Shown: piece after piece, positions 1-11,602 of the stretch | Position numbering within the stretch: position 1 is the first letter of the stretch | Layout of the letters: each line of letters starts with the position of its first letter | DNA from: Cryoendolithus antarcticus | Taxonomy: Eukaryota > Ascomycota > Dothideomycetes > Cladosporiales > Cladosporiaceae | Assembly (NCBI GenBank): GCA_002077065.1 | Contig: NAJO01000014.1 | Span: forward strand, 682,001-746,000 | Direction: 5' to 3' | DNA length: 64,000 bases | Made by a program: the position numbers and the translations under genes | The notes under the pieces: model-generated | The model's database searches: none | Seen by the model: the letters and a program-made list of their open reading frames with translations, nothing else | What the model was told of the DNA's origin: nothing

Positions 1-3000
1 AGCGCAGCAATGGTCTCACAACAGCTGCAACAGTGCTTCCATTTGAGGGCAAACTACCAACTCCACTAGTACGCATACCCACGGGGACGCCCCCAATCTC
101 GCCAAAGACAGACGCAACCACAAAGAGTCCGCAGCAAGAGGCGAAGGGACATAAGCCATCACTTTCGATCTCGTCCGCAGCAAGTCCACCGCCCAGCGCA
201 GCATCTTTCTCCGGCGCGTTCAAGGGAGCGTCGCGAAAGGCGCCGCCTGCACCACTGCAATTGTCACCCAACCCATATACTGACGCAATGGCGACATCAC
301 ATGGATCCGATTCGGAATATGAGGAAGACCCGCAAAGCGCACGTGCGGATCAGATGGCACGAGGAAGACGAAAGACACGGGAAGATGACGACAGGGAGCG
401 CGAAGCGATAGCACGGGAAGAGGAGGAACATCGCAGTAGGTCGATGAAGTCAAAGTCGGGGAAGAGCAAGAGCAAGAGTCAAGGGCCTGGAGAGCAGCGG
501 CCGGCAGTGGTGGAGATCATTGACGTGCCAGAAGTCAGGAATATGAAGTCTACGGACACAATCGTGCCGAGACCAAAGCCTGCCACATATGAACCGATTG
601 GTGACCCGGCAGCAATACTACGCCAACGCACGTTGTCGGATGGTGGAGCTTTGCTACAGCGCAATATCACAGCACCTTCACTCATGAGTCCTGGTCTTCC
701 CATGAGCCCACGGCCAGGCGATCGGCCTCCGGGATCTGCCATGCCACGAGCTCCGCAAATGGCGCTGAACTCAATGCCACTGTCGCCTCGAGCAGGCGTT
801 GCAGGTCTACCGCTTTCGCCGCGTCCACCTCGACAGCCCATTCCAATACCGCCACAGACGCCACTAGCATTCGCCTCACCACACTTGGCAAGAGCTGAAG
901 CATATCAGCATCAGACACAGCCATCGCAAAGCTCAATCGGCACGCTGAATAGCTTTCTCAAGCCCTCGCAACCGCCAAGTCCGGATCGCGACCACTCCTC
1001 ACTGTCGAGCGATCCGAAGTCGCCAGGCGATGTGTACCGCGGTTTCGTGTCCGACCAGTACCCTGATCTGCTACTCCCACCGAACGCCCTTCCTTCGATC
1101 TTCGTGAAGACCGCATCTTCTCGCATGCGACCTTCGCGTGTGAGTATGATCGTGCCAAAATCGGCAGATGAGAACCCTGTCTTCACACTCTCGGTTCATG
1201 AGCGCTCAGAAGGCAGGCAGCTGTGGCGGGTTGAGAAGACGCATGCCGCATTGTCATCGCTTGACCATCAGATACGCCAATTGGCACCATTTAAGGACCG
1301 CTTCCCGGACAAATCCCTTTTCGCTGGGCACGCGCCCTCCAAGATAGACGCTCGAAGACATGCTCTGGACACATACTTTGACCGCATGCTAGACGTGATA
1401 CAGGACGAGCGAGCTGCGAAAGTCGTGTGCAAGTTCCTGTCCACCGACGCGATCGGCGCTGAAAGTAGCGAGTACTTTCCTGTTGCCGCTACAGAGTCGC
1501 GGCCGGATACACCGGTGCATACTGGACGTGTGAGACGTGAAGGCTATCTTACCAAGCGCGGGAAGAACTTCGGTGGCTGGAAGGCGCGGTATTTTGTACT
1601 TGACGGGCCTGCTCTGAAGTATTTCGAAGCGCCCGGTGGTGCCCAGCTAGGCGTCATCAAGCTCCAGAATGCACAGATCGGCAAGCAGTCAGCTGGTGCA
1701 AGCCGCGGAGCTGAAGATGACGAGGACAATCAATTCCGACATGCCTTCCTCATCCTGGAGCCAAAGCGCAAAGATTCCGGCAGTCATGTTCGCCATGTTC
1801 TGTGTGCCGAGAGTGACCAGGAGCGAGATCGTTGGGTCGATGCGCTTCTGCAGTATGTCGACTACCGAGACGAAGGTGAGGAGATAGGTCGAGGCGTACC
1901 GATCGCTAACACTCGGCCGGACGTCAACACACCACGCCTGCAAAAGTCCTTTAATGACCTACGGCCCGCCTCACGTGGTGTCGATCGCTCGCACCCGAAA
2001 GTGCCTGATCCCATGCACAGCGTCGGCTACGAGCAGACTGTTGCTGGCGAAGCACCCGTAATGGGTATGGCTCTCAACGGCGCCCCGAAGAACAGCAGTG
2101 ACTCGCCCGTATACGAAGGCAGCTTCAGCGGTGCTAGCAGCGGCGCGACAAGTGAACTCTCTACTGCAAACCAGCAGACGCACCCAACGATCTCCGCGCC
2201 TAGCAACGTGCATGTCATTCAGAATGCAGGCGATTGGGGCATGAAAGCACCACCCACACCTGGCCATCAGAAGGACAAGAAACGAGGTATCTTTGCCGGC
2301 TTCCGCGGACGCTCGTCCTCGGATCTGCAGCACGAGAAGGTCTCGACCTCCACCGATCACAACGGGCGCGCTGTGTTTGGCGTTCCTCTCATCGAAGCTG
2401 TGGGCATCGCGCATCCGGTTGGAGTCACTACAGACCTACCAGCTGTGTTCTATCGGTGCATTGAGTATCTCACTGTCAAGCACGCCATCGCCGAAGAAGG
2501 TATTTTCCGCCTGTCTGGGTCGAACACGGTCATTAAGGCTCTGCGGGAACGCTTCAACAGCGAAGGCGACGTAGACCTTGTGAGCGATGGGACGTATTAT
2601 GATATTCATGCTGTGGCGAGTCTTTTGAAGCTCTACCTGCGGGAATTGCCGGCTAGCATACTCACCCGTGAGTTGCACATGGACTTCTTGTCATGCCTGG
2701 AGATGGGACCGAGGGAAAAAGTTGTGCAGCTGAACATACTTGTTCATCGACTTCCGACTGCAAACAGGGCGCTGCTAGAGACGTTGGCGGAGTTTCTGCT
2801 CAGCATTGTCAGCAATGCGGACGTGAACAAGATGAACGTCCGTAATGGTAAGCCATATCACCTCCCTTGTTCCTCCCTCCACAAAATCCAGCTACTGACA
2901 TCTCACCACAGTTGGCATAGTCTTCGCCCCAACGCTCAACGTCCCTGGCCCCCTAATCCTCTCCTTCGTCGAAGAGAAAGCTCTGATCTTTGGCCCTCCC

Positions 3001-3393
3001 CTCTCGCCACCTCCACCTTCAGCCCCACAACCCCGCGCCCAGCACCCACATCAACAGCAGAACCAACCCCTCGACCTCCGCTCCCCGCGAAAGCAAATGT
3101 TCTCCGACCTCCCGACGCCAGCTTACAACCAAACGACTTTCGCCTACCAGCCCTCATCCTCGTCATCTCTACATCCGGATGCCGCTGACGGAGGCTATGC
3201 GGGGTTCCAGATGGCACCTATGGGCGAAGGCGGGTATGGGAGCTTGAATGACGCGCTTAGGAGCCCAGGGTTGGCGCCTGGGGTGGCGAGCGCGAGGGAT
3301 GTCAAGAGAGGGAGACGGGAGAGCGCTATGATGTTGCAGCCTGGTCAGCAGGTGAGAGCACCGAGTACGGGGAGGGAGGGCGGCAAGTTCTGA
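1..3393 (+). CDS. PX-PH-RhoGAP protein (Bem3-like), 5' partial
   Basis: GTPase-activating protein for Rho/Cdc42-type GTPases, acting at membranes in polarity control. The frame is open from base 3, so the true start lies upstream. A long Ser/Pro-rich disordered N-terminus is followed by a PX domain (about bases 1065-1470, lipid binding), a PH domain (about 1530-1865, opening REGYLTKRG and ending in the conserved W of DRWVDAL), and a RhoGAP domain (about 2380-2995). The arginine finger is in EGIFRLSGS, with the Arg codon at 2508-2510. One intron, 2848-2911 (GTAAGC...CACAG), restores NVGIVFAPTLNVP, a hallmark RhoGAP helix; reading through it destroys this block. Exons: ..2847 and 2912-3393. The PX-PH-RhoGAP order matches the yeast Bem3 family. 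Domain calls are firm; orthology to Bem3 is inferred from domain order. Confidence 0.9.
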
Positions 3394-4080
3394 GGTTGTG
3401 GTGGGCGATTGTAGATGTTACGAGGGTGTTATCTTGGGGGTGAGTGAGGGCATGGATACGATTTGCATGCATTACTGGACCATGCGTTATGGGATGGAAT
3501 GAAGGCAGGGCGCGCGAAGGTTGCGCCTGCACGCAGTGGCGGCGCCAGTCGCTGGGGTGGCCTAATTTTATGTGTATTGAGCGGATGTGTTTTGTTGGCG
3601 GAGCATAAGTAGTATACCCATGTTTTAGTCTTTTAGAATATATCCCGATCGATCAGTAGTACCTGCAGGGTCGTAGCCGGCGCCGGGCAAGTCTCATTAC
3701 TACATGTCTCATCATTACTGCCACTAGGAGGCTTCTTGTCTCCATACAGAACATCAAATCAGGGAGTTCGAGTTCGCTTTGTCAAAGGACACAGGTTGCG
3801 ACTGCCGCGACTGCGAAGCTTGGCCTGCTGTGACGCTCCAACGTCCACCACGGCAGAGGTGGCAGAACTCACTGCCGAACTCTGTTTCAATGCCGATGGA
3901 TTTGGTCTACAGTACGGATCATGGTGGAGGGAGCATCGATATAGTCTCGACGACCTGTCGAGGTCATCGTAAACGAGATCGATCGACTCGTTGCCACATT
4001 GTGATCACTTGAATAGGTCAATTGCCATCATCTAGTCCAATCACTAGCCGCAGCGTCGTCGACAGTTTCAATTCGTTGCA
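3394..4080. other. intergenic, 3' of RhoGAP gene and 5' of monooxygenase
   Basis: Holds the RhoGAP 3' UTR and the promoter of the downstream monooxygenase. The only open frames are short and lack recognisable content. No repeat or RNA gene was seen. Confidence 0.6.
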
Positions 4081-5540
4081 ATGCCTTCCGCTACTATGGC
4101 ATCGAAGGATGTGCTGGATCTACATGTAGTGATCATTGGTGCCGGTACGAGAATAGTCGAATCACTGCGGGAGCAAACAATGCTAACAATGAACAGGTAT
4201 GGGCGGCCTCGCCACTGCACTCGCGCTGGCCAAGCAAGGCTTCCGACATATCGATGTCTACGAGTCGGCGTCGAACCTGGGCTTTGTGGGTGCGGGCATC
4301 CAGCTGGCACCTAACATGGCACGGATCCTGGATCGACTAGGCGTCTGGAAAGACATCGAGGCCGAGGCTGTGGATCTGAAGGAAACAAGTATACGGCGTG
4401 AGCAGGCAGATCGTCCTTGTTCGACCGACGAAGTCACTAATGACATCTATAGAGGGTTCGACGAACCAGGAACTAGCTCACGTCGACCTGCGATATGTCC
4501 GCGATTCTTACAAATACCCGCACATGGTCGGTCACCGCTCGAGTCTCGCAACCTCGATCTTCGCCGGCTGCAAACGCGAGAAAGCGATCAACTTCTTCTG
4601 GTCTACAGCTGCAGGCCAAGTCTCGTCCTTTGGTCCCCAGCCTTCATTCCTTGCCACACCGCGGAAGGGTGGCGAGCCTTACACAGTCACTTCCGATGTC
4701 CTTATAGCAGCCGACGGCGTGAAGTCTACGATCCGGGACCAAATGTTGGCGTTGAAGAAGGTCGATGCGAAGATCATCGATACTGGTCAAGCAGCTTACC
4801 GGATCATGCTCACGCGTGAGGAGATGAGCAAAGATCCCGAACATCTGGCGCTAATTGACAGCGAATCCGTAACGCGCTGGATTGGTCCCAAACGACACAT
4901 CATCGCCTATCCGGTATCGAATAAACAGATCTACAACATCTCCACAGCGCAGCCAGACACAAATTTCGCGGCTGCACCGTCAGCGACTTACACGACGAAA
5001 GGGAGTAAGAAGGAGTTGATGGAAGTGTATGGCGATTTCTGTCCCATGGTGCTCAAAATGCTCGACCTGGTCAAGGACGGCGAAGTCTGCGAATGGAAGC
5101 TCCGCGTCCACGAACCCCTAGAATTCTGGACCGAGGGCTCGACAGCACTACTAGGCGACGCCTGCCACCCTACACTCCCTCATCTGGCTCAAGGCGCCGC
5201 CCAAGCAATCGAGGACGGAGCGGTAATTGCCGAAGTCCTAGCAAAACTCCCCAGCAGCGATCCCGAAGACGTCGCCAAGGGACTGAGGATCTACGAGAAG
5301 CTGCGCATGGAGCGCGCGTATGCGCTCGTTGAGCTTGCAGCTGCTAGCGGGAGAGCGTTGCATTTGGGCGAGGGTGAGGCGAAGACGGAGAGGGATAAGG
5401 CGTTTGCGGCTGTGAAGGAGGGGAAGGGGAGTGTGCCTGATAAGTGGGCAGATGCGGACGTGCAGAAGATGATATATGGGGAGGATGTGATGAAGATTGC
5501 GGGAGAGAGATTTGGGGAGCTGTGGAAGGGGTTGGGGTGA
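4081..5540 (+). CDS. FAD-dependent aromatic monooxygenase (salicylate hydroxylase-like)
   Basis: Flavoprotein monooxygenase of the group A (PF01494-type) family, which uses NAD(P)H and O2 to hydroxylate aromatic acids. Exons 4081-4144, 4197-4397 and 4453-5540 give 450 residues. Both introns are short (52 and 55 nt) with clear TGCTAAC and CACTAAT branch points. Splicing the first creates the dinucleotide-binding motif GAGMGG at residues 20-25; splicing the second joins TSIR to QGSTNQELAHVDL, a typical family segment. The second FAD motif GDACHPTLPHLAQGA lies near residue 322, followed by AIEDGAVIAE. There is no signal peptide, so it is probably cytosolic. Substrate cannot be read from sequence; salicylate, hydroxybenzoate or nicotinate derivatives are all possible. 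A second, clearly different family member lies at 58334. Confidence 0.9.
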
Positions 5541-7640
5541 GTGTAATACGAAGCTGTTCACCGTGCCCGAATTCTCGTTGTTCACTGCCATGAGCCCTTC
5601 CCGTTCAGCATCTCTTAACTCGTTGCTTGAGCACCTATCGCATGCACTCCGGCTATGACATGTAGAGTGGAAGTACCATCGAGGCAAAGTTGATAGTGAA
5701 AGTAATCCAAGCAGCTTCAGGCGTATGGAAGCAAGGAATGAGCGCGGTGTTGATGGTGCCTTCCACTTCATCGCCAATTCCACATCACTCCATGGCCTGA
5801 TGTGCCTCTACTGTACACCACGTCAAGCCCTTTGTTCGCACAGTCCACGGGGGATTCCGTATCACCTCGAGACTATTGAGACTAGCAGACCTCGGAGATT
5901 TTCCTACTGTTTATTTTACTAGTCTGGTGAGCAGACATCGTGCATCAAGGTGATCACTTGGTTGACTGTACGGCAGCCGTCGAGTTCACGATGAGCCGGT
6001 CGACTGCAGCTTTGGCTGGATCCGAGCAGTCAATTGTACAACAGCCGTCGACTTGTGAACTCGCGGGTCGAAGCACGCCGTCAACTCAAGAGCCAAAGAT
6101 ATCTGCTTGCGCGCACAGCAAGTCCGGAACAGGTAACGAGGCACCAACGCTACCGCCAGATTTGAAACTCTACACGCGTTCCTCGATCGAATTCCACGCG
6201 AAACGTAGGGATGTGCGATTGCGATGACGGTTGGCATAAACAGAGTTCGACAGTCCTGTGGCTTTTGCCGCTACTGAAACGGCGCTGCTCGTGACTGAAT
6301 GTCTCACAAAGCAGGATAACACTGTCAATGACCCGCCGGCGAGGCTGCTGGAAGCACAGGGACTCTTGAAGGCGACGATGAAGTTGACAGTGCGAACATC
6401 TGAATTGTGCGCGAGCGGTGGCAACTCCGACAGAAGGAGTGGCGTCAATTGGTGTACTGCCAGCCCCACTAGGCAGGTACATAGGGCGGTACATATCGAG
6501 CCACAAAGCACCGGTAGGTACACTCCTTCAACGCAGGCCAGCTTCAGAATACCTGCGAGAGTGTGGCGAGGTTAAGATGTTGGACAGAACATGTTCCCAA
6601 GGCGAGACAAGTACAAGGATGCGTCGCTTGGCGGATGATTGCCATGCGCAGCAGGCGGCGCAACGGGGTTCAGTCCGCTATGTGTGGCTCTTAGCTATGG
6701 AGACCAGCTTTGACGTGGAGTGAATCCTCGACGCGACGGCATGTTTGGTCTTGTTGACATGCTATTGCGTAGGACAGTGGTGACGTGGCAGCGAGATGAC
6801 GAGAATCTCGGACCGTGGCGGCGAAGACTGTACGGTAAGCTTTCGTCTAATATACAGCATCTCAGGGCGAATTGAGAGAGATCGCAGTGGGAGAGATGAT
6901 CGTGATGAAGAACAAGTATGGCGCTAGGACGAGAATAGCTCCGATCGCAGCCCATGACGAAGTTTTGTCGCCCGCCGTGTCTCCAGCCTCACCAGTCGTA
7001 GCTGCCCTTTTCCGACCTTCCCACATCTGCAATTGCCCTTCTGCACCGTTGAGGCATAGGCTGTGCATATCATTGCATCTCACTCAACAATCCTGGTGCA
7101 ACACGGCTACACGGTACAGCGAATCTGCTCGTCTCAACATCACCCCGGCTTCTGCAGATGCGGAGCTGACATAACTACTGCGCCTCACGCCTGCCACTTC
7201 ACGAGCGTCAGTTGCCACACCTCCAACGAACCTCGACATACCTGGTCGCCAACTGCACCTTCACCCATCTGCTACAGTTGGCGACTATTGTACTATTGAC
7301 ACCGACGCCACCTAATCTTTTTGCTCTCTCGAGTCGCTTTGCCCAGCAGCGACGTCATACCGTGCTGTGGCACGCTTGCTTGGAACCGTGCGGTCCTCAA
7401 GCAGCATTTCGGGCATCGCCAATAACAGAGTACTGTTGCTTGTCGCTACAGCGAGGAGCGCGGAATCGCTTTGCCGGACACAACCCTCGGCGCGCCATTT
7501 GCACGCTATTCGGTAGCGCGCACTCTGTGAATACCATAATCACGCTCTCCACCTGCCAACGATCCGGCCTGCGGTAACATTGACAGCGTAAGACTCTTGT
7601 GCACTTTGTGCGCATCTGCGCACAGATGCCAGCATAGCTC
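5541..7640. other. 2.1 kb intergenic, upstream of zinc-finger gene
   Basis: No frame here has gene-like composition, domain content or sensible splice structure. The interval probably contains the long promoter and 5' leader of the zinc-finger regulator that starts at 7641. Long upstream regions are common for fungal transcription-factor genes, but nothing specific can be pointed to. Confidence 0.5.
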
Positions 7641-9656
7641 ATGGCCGCCACCCAGCGCCCGAGGTCTCCGCAGGTAGAAACATATCCGGTCACGCCTACT
7701 TCCCTCGCTCCAGCATTAGACGCGCCATCCGCCACAGGAGCGGAGAATCCTAATCTGCTGTCTTCCAAAGTTTTGCAGGGTGGTCACTTCAGCCCTTCTA
7801 ATTTATCGCCCAAATCGACACTGTCGAAACATCCAATCGGACGATCGCCCATACCACTGACGGGTGCTGCCGTGATGGCAGAGGCGAAGAGACGGAAACA
7901 GCAACAGCAACAGCAGACGGAAAGCGTGCGGGAGCGGCAGACAAGTCCGAACCCGCAAGTTCAGGCTATGCAAGCATTGATGGGCAACGAGGGTACCAGT
8001 CGACCCTCGGACGCGCCAAACCCGAACAAACTTAGTGAGCCTTTGCGCAAGGCGGCAGAGAAGATCACGATACCCACAATAACACAGAGCGACACCTTTC
8101 AGACCAGTCCAGTAAGCATGACTAGTCTGGGATCCTTGGACACGTCGAATGCTGCGGCCTTGACCGCTAAGACTAGTACTATGGCTGGAGACGCGAATAC
8201 GACGCAGTACACGGACGAGCCAGCAGAGATGGGCGAGCCCGCTAGCTATGTGAGCAACAATCCGCATCTGGGTGTTGGCGGCGAAGATGCGAATAAGGCG
8301 TTCTCATATCCTGGTCCGCCTCCACAAGAGGCTTCCAAATCGGGTCCATCTCGAGGAATGAGTCTGCCCGGATATGGGCAAGACAGTCCACGATCGCCAG
8401 CTTCAGCAGGGAAACGGCACAAGTGCCCTTACTGTTCGACGGACTTCACACGACATCACAACCTCAAAAGTCATTTACTGACCCACAGTCAAGAAAAGCC
8501 ATACGTCTGTCAGACCTGTAATGCGCGTTTTCGAAGGCTGCATGATCTCAAACGACATACAAAGCTCCACACAGGCGAGAGACCACATACATGTGACAAG
8601 TGCGGTCGGCGATTCGCACGCGGCGATGCGCTAGCACGCCACAACAAAGGGCCAGGAGGCTGTGCAGGTCGACGATCAAGTCAAGGCGGCGATGACGACT
8701 TCTTCGGAGATGAGGACGGCATGGATGGCGTTGAATATGCTGGAGACGAAGACGGCGACCTTGACGCGCAAGATCGGCGCGGCAGCGAGCCAAGCCGGAA
8801 GCGGGCTCACCTTGAGACCGCGCAGGACCCGAACCGAAACGTTTACCGACAGCACTCCAGCACGTATCCTCCCCCTGCCATGCAGCACACTCGACCCGGG
8901 GACATGGCACCTCCGCAGGTCGTCCATCCCGGATCGCCGGCTGTATCTTCGCCAGCTGCGCCAAGTTTTGCCTCTAATCAGACGCTCGGCTCAAGCTATC
9001 CACCGCCAGGCCAGATGTTCCAGCAGCAGGGCATCATGACCGAATCGCCTAAGCCGCTTTCGCCTGGTCAGCCGCCTGATCAGCATCGTCTGAGTGTCAG
9101 CGATCCGAGTCTGTCGTCTTCACTGAACCGCAATCGATCCCCGAGTCTCACAACCCAATTTCAACAGGCTCACTTTGGCCGGAATTCGAGTACCCGGACA
9201 CCGCCACAGCCAGTATCAAATTTCAGCCACAGTCAGAACAATAATCAACCTCAGCTACCGCCTCTTCCCTCATTGGGTAATGCCGCGGTATCTCAAGCTC
9301 GCATAGGCTTGCAAGCTTCTTCGTATCCTGGCCCTTCCTCACTCCAACATCAAGTTCCATCTCAGCACCAGTCGTCCCAACCAGGATCCCTATCGTCGCA
9401 CGGCCGGTCTTCGGGATCTAGTATGCGCGACGTACTCTCCGGCAACCAGCCTTCAGATGGTACCAACGAGCTGTGGACGTACGTCCGAAACCTTGAAGGG
9501 CGATTCGATGCCATGCAGAGGGAGTACGAACTGCGAATCCGTAGCCTTCAGGACGAGGTTTTCGCCTTGAAACAGAACTCTCAGGGGGGTGGGAGTGGTG
9601 GCAACAGCTACAGCAGTGACATGGGAGGCCAAGGTGGCGTAGGAGGTCGGTACTAG
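7641..9656 (+). CDS. C2H2 zinc-finger transcription factor
   Basis: Single-exon gene for 671 residues, likely a nuclear DNA-binding regulator. Three linked zinc fingers lie at about residues 260-345. The first two are standard C2H2 (CPYC...HLLTH and CQTC...HTKLH), joined by the usual QEKPY and TGERPH linkers. The third, CDKCGRRFARGDALARH, ends in KGPGGC instead of a second His, so it reads as a C2HC-type finger. The rest is disordered: a short polyglutamine run near residue 88, Ser/Pro-rich stretches, and an acidic segment just after the fingers. The C-terminus has a likely coiled coil (LWTYVRNLEGRFDAMQREYE) before a Gly-rich tail, suggesting dimerisation. The finger block resembles Azf1/Crz1-type fungal regulators, but target genes and orthology are not established, so no symbol is given. 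Confidence 0.88.
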   Translation: MAATQRPRSPQVETYPVTPTSLAPALDAPSATGAENPNLLSSKVLQGGHFSPSNLSPKSTLSKHPIGRSPIPLTGAAVMAEAKRRKQQQQQQTESVRERQTSPNPQVQAMQALMGNEGTSRPSDAPNPNKLSEPLRKAAEKITIPTITQSDTFQTSPVSMTSLGSLDTSNAAALTAKTSTMAGDANTTQYTDEPAEMGEPASYVSNNPHLGVGGEDANKAFSYPGPPPQEASKSGPSRGMSLPGYGQDSPRSPASAGKRHKCPYCSTDFTRHHNLKSHLLTHSQEKPYVCQTCNARFRRLHDLKRHTKLHTGERPHTCDKCGRRFARGDALARHNKGPGGCAGRRSSQGGDDDFFGDEDGMDGVEYAGDEDGDLDAQDRRGSEPSRKRAHLETAQDPNRNVYRQHSSTYPPPAMQHTRPGDMAPPQVVHPGSPAVSSPAAPSFASNQTLGSSYPPPGQMFQQQGIMTESPKPLSPGQPPDQHRLSVSDPSLSSSLNRNRSPSLTTQFQQAHFGRNSSTRTPPQPVSNFSHSQNNNQPQLPPLPSLGNAAVSQARIGLQASSYPGPSSLQHQVPSQHQSSQPGSLSSHGRSSGSSMRDVLSGNQPSDGTNELWTYVRNLEGRFDAMQREYELRIRSLQDEVFALKQNSQGGGSGGNSYSSDMGGQGGVGGRY

Positions 9657-10345
9657 CGGTACCCTCTTCGACTTTGCGAACGAGCCGACGACCACTTCAG
9701 ATAGATCTGTGGGTCAACGCTGCTTTGGCTTCTCCAAAATCTTGGGTCTGCTCGTATGCTTCTACAGAAACGCTCACTGCAACTTGTCTGAATCGCCTCA
9801 CCTGTGAGAGAAGGGTGCGTATTCACTCGACAGCTTCTCACAGAAGTCGTTGCACACCAATCCGCTGCCGCAGCTGAGACGATAGACGCGTTACTCGTGT
9901 GTCAGACGTTTGGAGAAGAGGAGGGAGAACGAAGGGGTGCTAGCTGCGCATTCTGGCGCCACGACCATTAAAGGTTAAGATGTCCTTACGATGCTTTTAT
10001 GCATGGCGCGGTAATGTGGGGATAACCCATTGTACGAGTACCTGGTAGGGACAGTGGCCATTTGGCAAGGTTGGGATCATGTTAGCCAGAGAGGAAGTGC
10101 CTTCGAAAGTCTTTCGCTTATGTATAGTATATGAGAATGGTGAACGACAGTCTGCAAGATCACCCTCCGTGTACGCCTGCACAATCCTCCGCAAGTGGGT
10201 ATTACCAAGATCACTACAGCCTTCCCAATGTCTTTCGTGCAAGTGAAAACCATCGCTACATACCTCCTCTATCGACATCATTGTCCCTGAGGCTGCGCTA
10301 CCACTGCTACAAGCCAGTCAGCTGAGGTGTATATCAGATACGCGA
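9657..10345. other. convergent intergenic region
   Basis: Lies between the 3' ends of the zinc-finger gene (+) and the acidic hypothetical gene (-). It should contain both 3' UTRs. No coding or repeat signal was seen. Confidence 0.5.
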
Positions 10346-11602
10346 TCATGGAGGCGTCATCATACCATTCCTTATCGCCTGCAAAGCTGCCCAGAACCGC
10401 TCACTTGGCTGCAGTCCGCCACGACTAGTCCTTCCCCCGTCTGCACTAAGTACAGTGTACTTGTCCACCAAGGTAAGCCAGACTCTTTCCACCAAGTGGG
10501 CATTGCCGGCCAGATACTCGCCCTGCGGATCAAGTCTCTGCAGTAGGTCGACCACGAAAGCCGGATCCGCATCATTCGGGGGATTGCCAATGAGACAAAG
10601 GTATAAATTCGTGTGCTCTGCCCTTTGCCCAGCGTACGAAGGCCGAGCATTCTGGGACGATCCAGCGTAGGCGTCGCGGTCCCATTGCAAAACCTGCGCT
10701 AGCAGGTTCAAGAGTAGCAAGCAGTAGGCGCTCTTTGTCTCACGGCTTGTGACGCTCCAGTGCCGCGCTTGCGTGAGGGTTGCGATGGAGGATGTGAGAC
10801 TTCGAAGCGAGGCAGCGGTTGTGATGACGTCTGCTCCCTGAGAAGCGTTGCGGACGTTTGCTTGAAGGAGTGACAGAGTCCGAGCAAGACGAAGGGACAT
10901 CCGGTCGAGCATGAGACCGCTGTAAACCGGTGAAGGAACAGGCATAGCAGCTTGAAGGCTGGCGTTGAAGGCTGGGAAGGCGATGGCTTGGTCGGCTACT
11001 GTGAGGGCGAGGCGGCGGTGAAGTTGGCTAGGATTGAGGTTAGTTGAGAGTTGGTGCAGGCTTGTTGGGGAGAGGTACGTCGTTTCTGAGGAGCCACCAT
11101 TGGCGCGCAAAAGTTCCATGCCATTCAAATAACTGGAATCGGAGAGCGCGAAGATTTCGAGGACGCTCAATCTGATCAGAGCGTCGCCAGTCGGAGACCT
11201 GGAAGCCCTCTGATCTTCATCTTCATCTTCATCTTCTTCTTCTTCATCACTCTCGTCGTCGTCGTCCGAGTCCTCAGCGGCACTGCCTCCACTTGCCTCG
11301 GCAGCAGCAGCTCGTCTCAGCGGGGCTCGTCGACTTGCCGCGCTACTGCTGGCCTGACCGGACCGTTGACTTGGTCTCGACGGACCTGCGGTAGTCCTCG
11401 AAGGCGTGTCGCGTGGAGCAGCGTAGGTCCGATACATCGCCCTCGTAGTTACAGGCATGCTCCTCTTCCCGCTTCCGCTACTGCTACTACTGATGTTGAG
11501 GTTGCCAAGTTCCGAGGCCGGCGCACTCGGTGTCGTTCTCTTGGACATGAGCGGATCTTCGAAGGATGAGGAGACTGACGATGGCTGTCTTGGTACCTCC
11601 AT
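10346..11602 (-). CDS. hypothetical protein with acidic tract
   Basis: Uninterrupted frame of 418 residues from the ATG at 11602. The frame stays open to an ATG at 11782, but that extra 60 residues looks like translated leader; a third candidate ATG is at 11548. The N-terminal third is Ser/Arg/Ala-rich and disordered. A strongly acidic run of Asp/Glu follows, encoded by GAA/GAT-type repeats at about 11216-11280. The C-terminal half is Leu/Ala-rich and looks helical and folded. No catalytic motif, signal peptide or membrane segment is visible and I do not recognise the family. Acidic-tract proteins are often nuclear, but that is only a suggestion. Confidence 0.6.
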   Translation of the reverse strand: MEVPRQPSSVSSSFEDPLMSKRTTPSAPASELGNLNISSSSSGSGKRSMPVTTRAMYRTYAAPRDTPSRTTAGPSRPSQRSGQASSSAASRRAPLRRAAAAEASGGSAAEDSDDDDESDEEEEDEDEDEDQRASRSPTGDALIRLSVLEIFALSDSSYLNGMELLRANGGSSETTYLSPTSLHQLSTNLNPSQLHRRLALTVADQAIAFPAFNASLQAAMPVPSPVYSGLMLDRMSLRLARTLSLLQANVRNASQGADVITTAASLRSLTSSIATLTQARHWSVTSRETKSAYCLLLLNLLAQVLQWDRDAYAGSSQNARPSYAGQRAEHTNLYLCLIGNPPNDADPAFVVDLLQRLDPQGEYLAGNAHLVERVWLTLVDKYTVLSADGGRTSRGGLQPSERFWAALQAIRNGMMTPP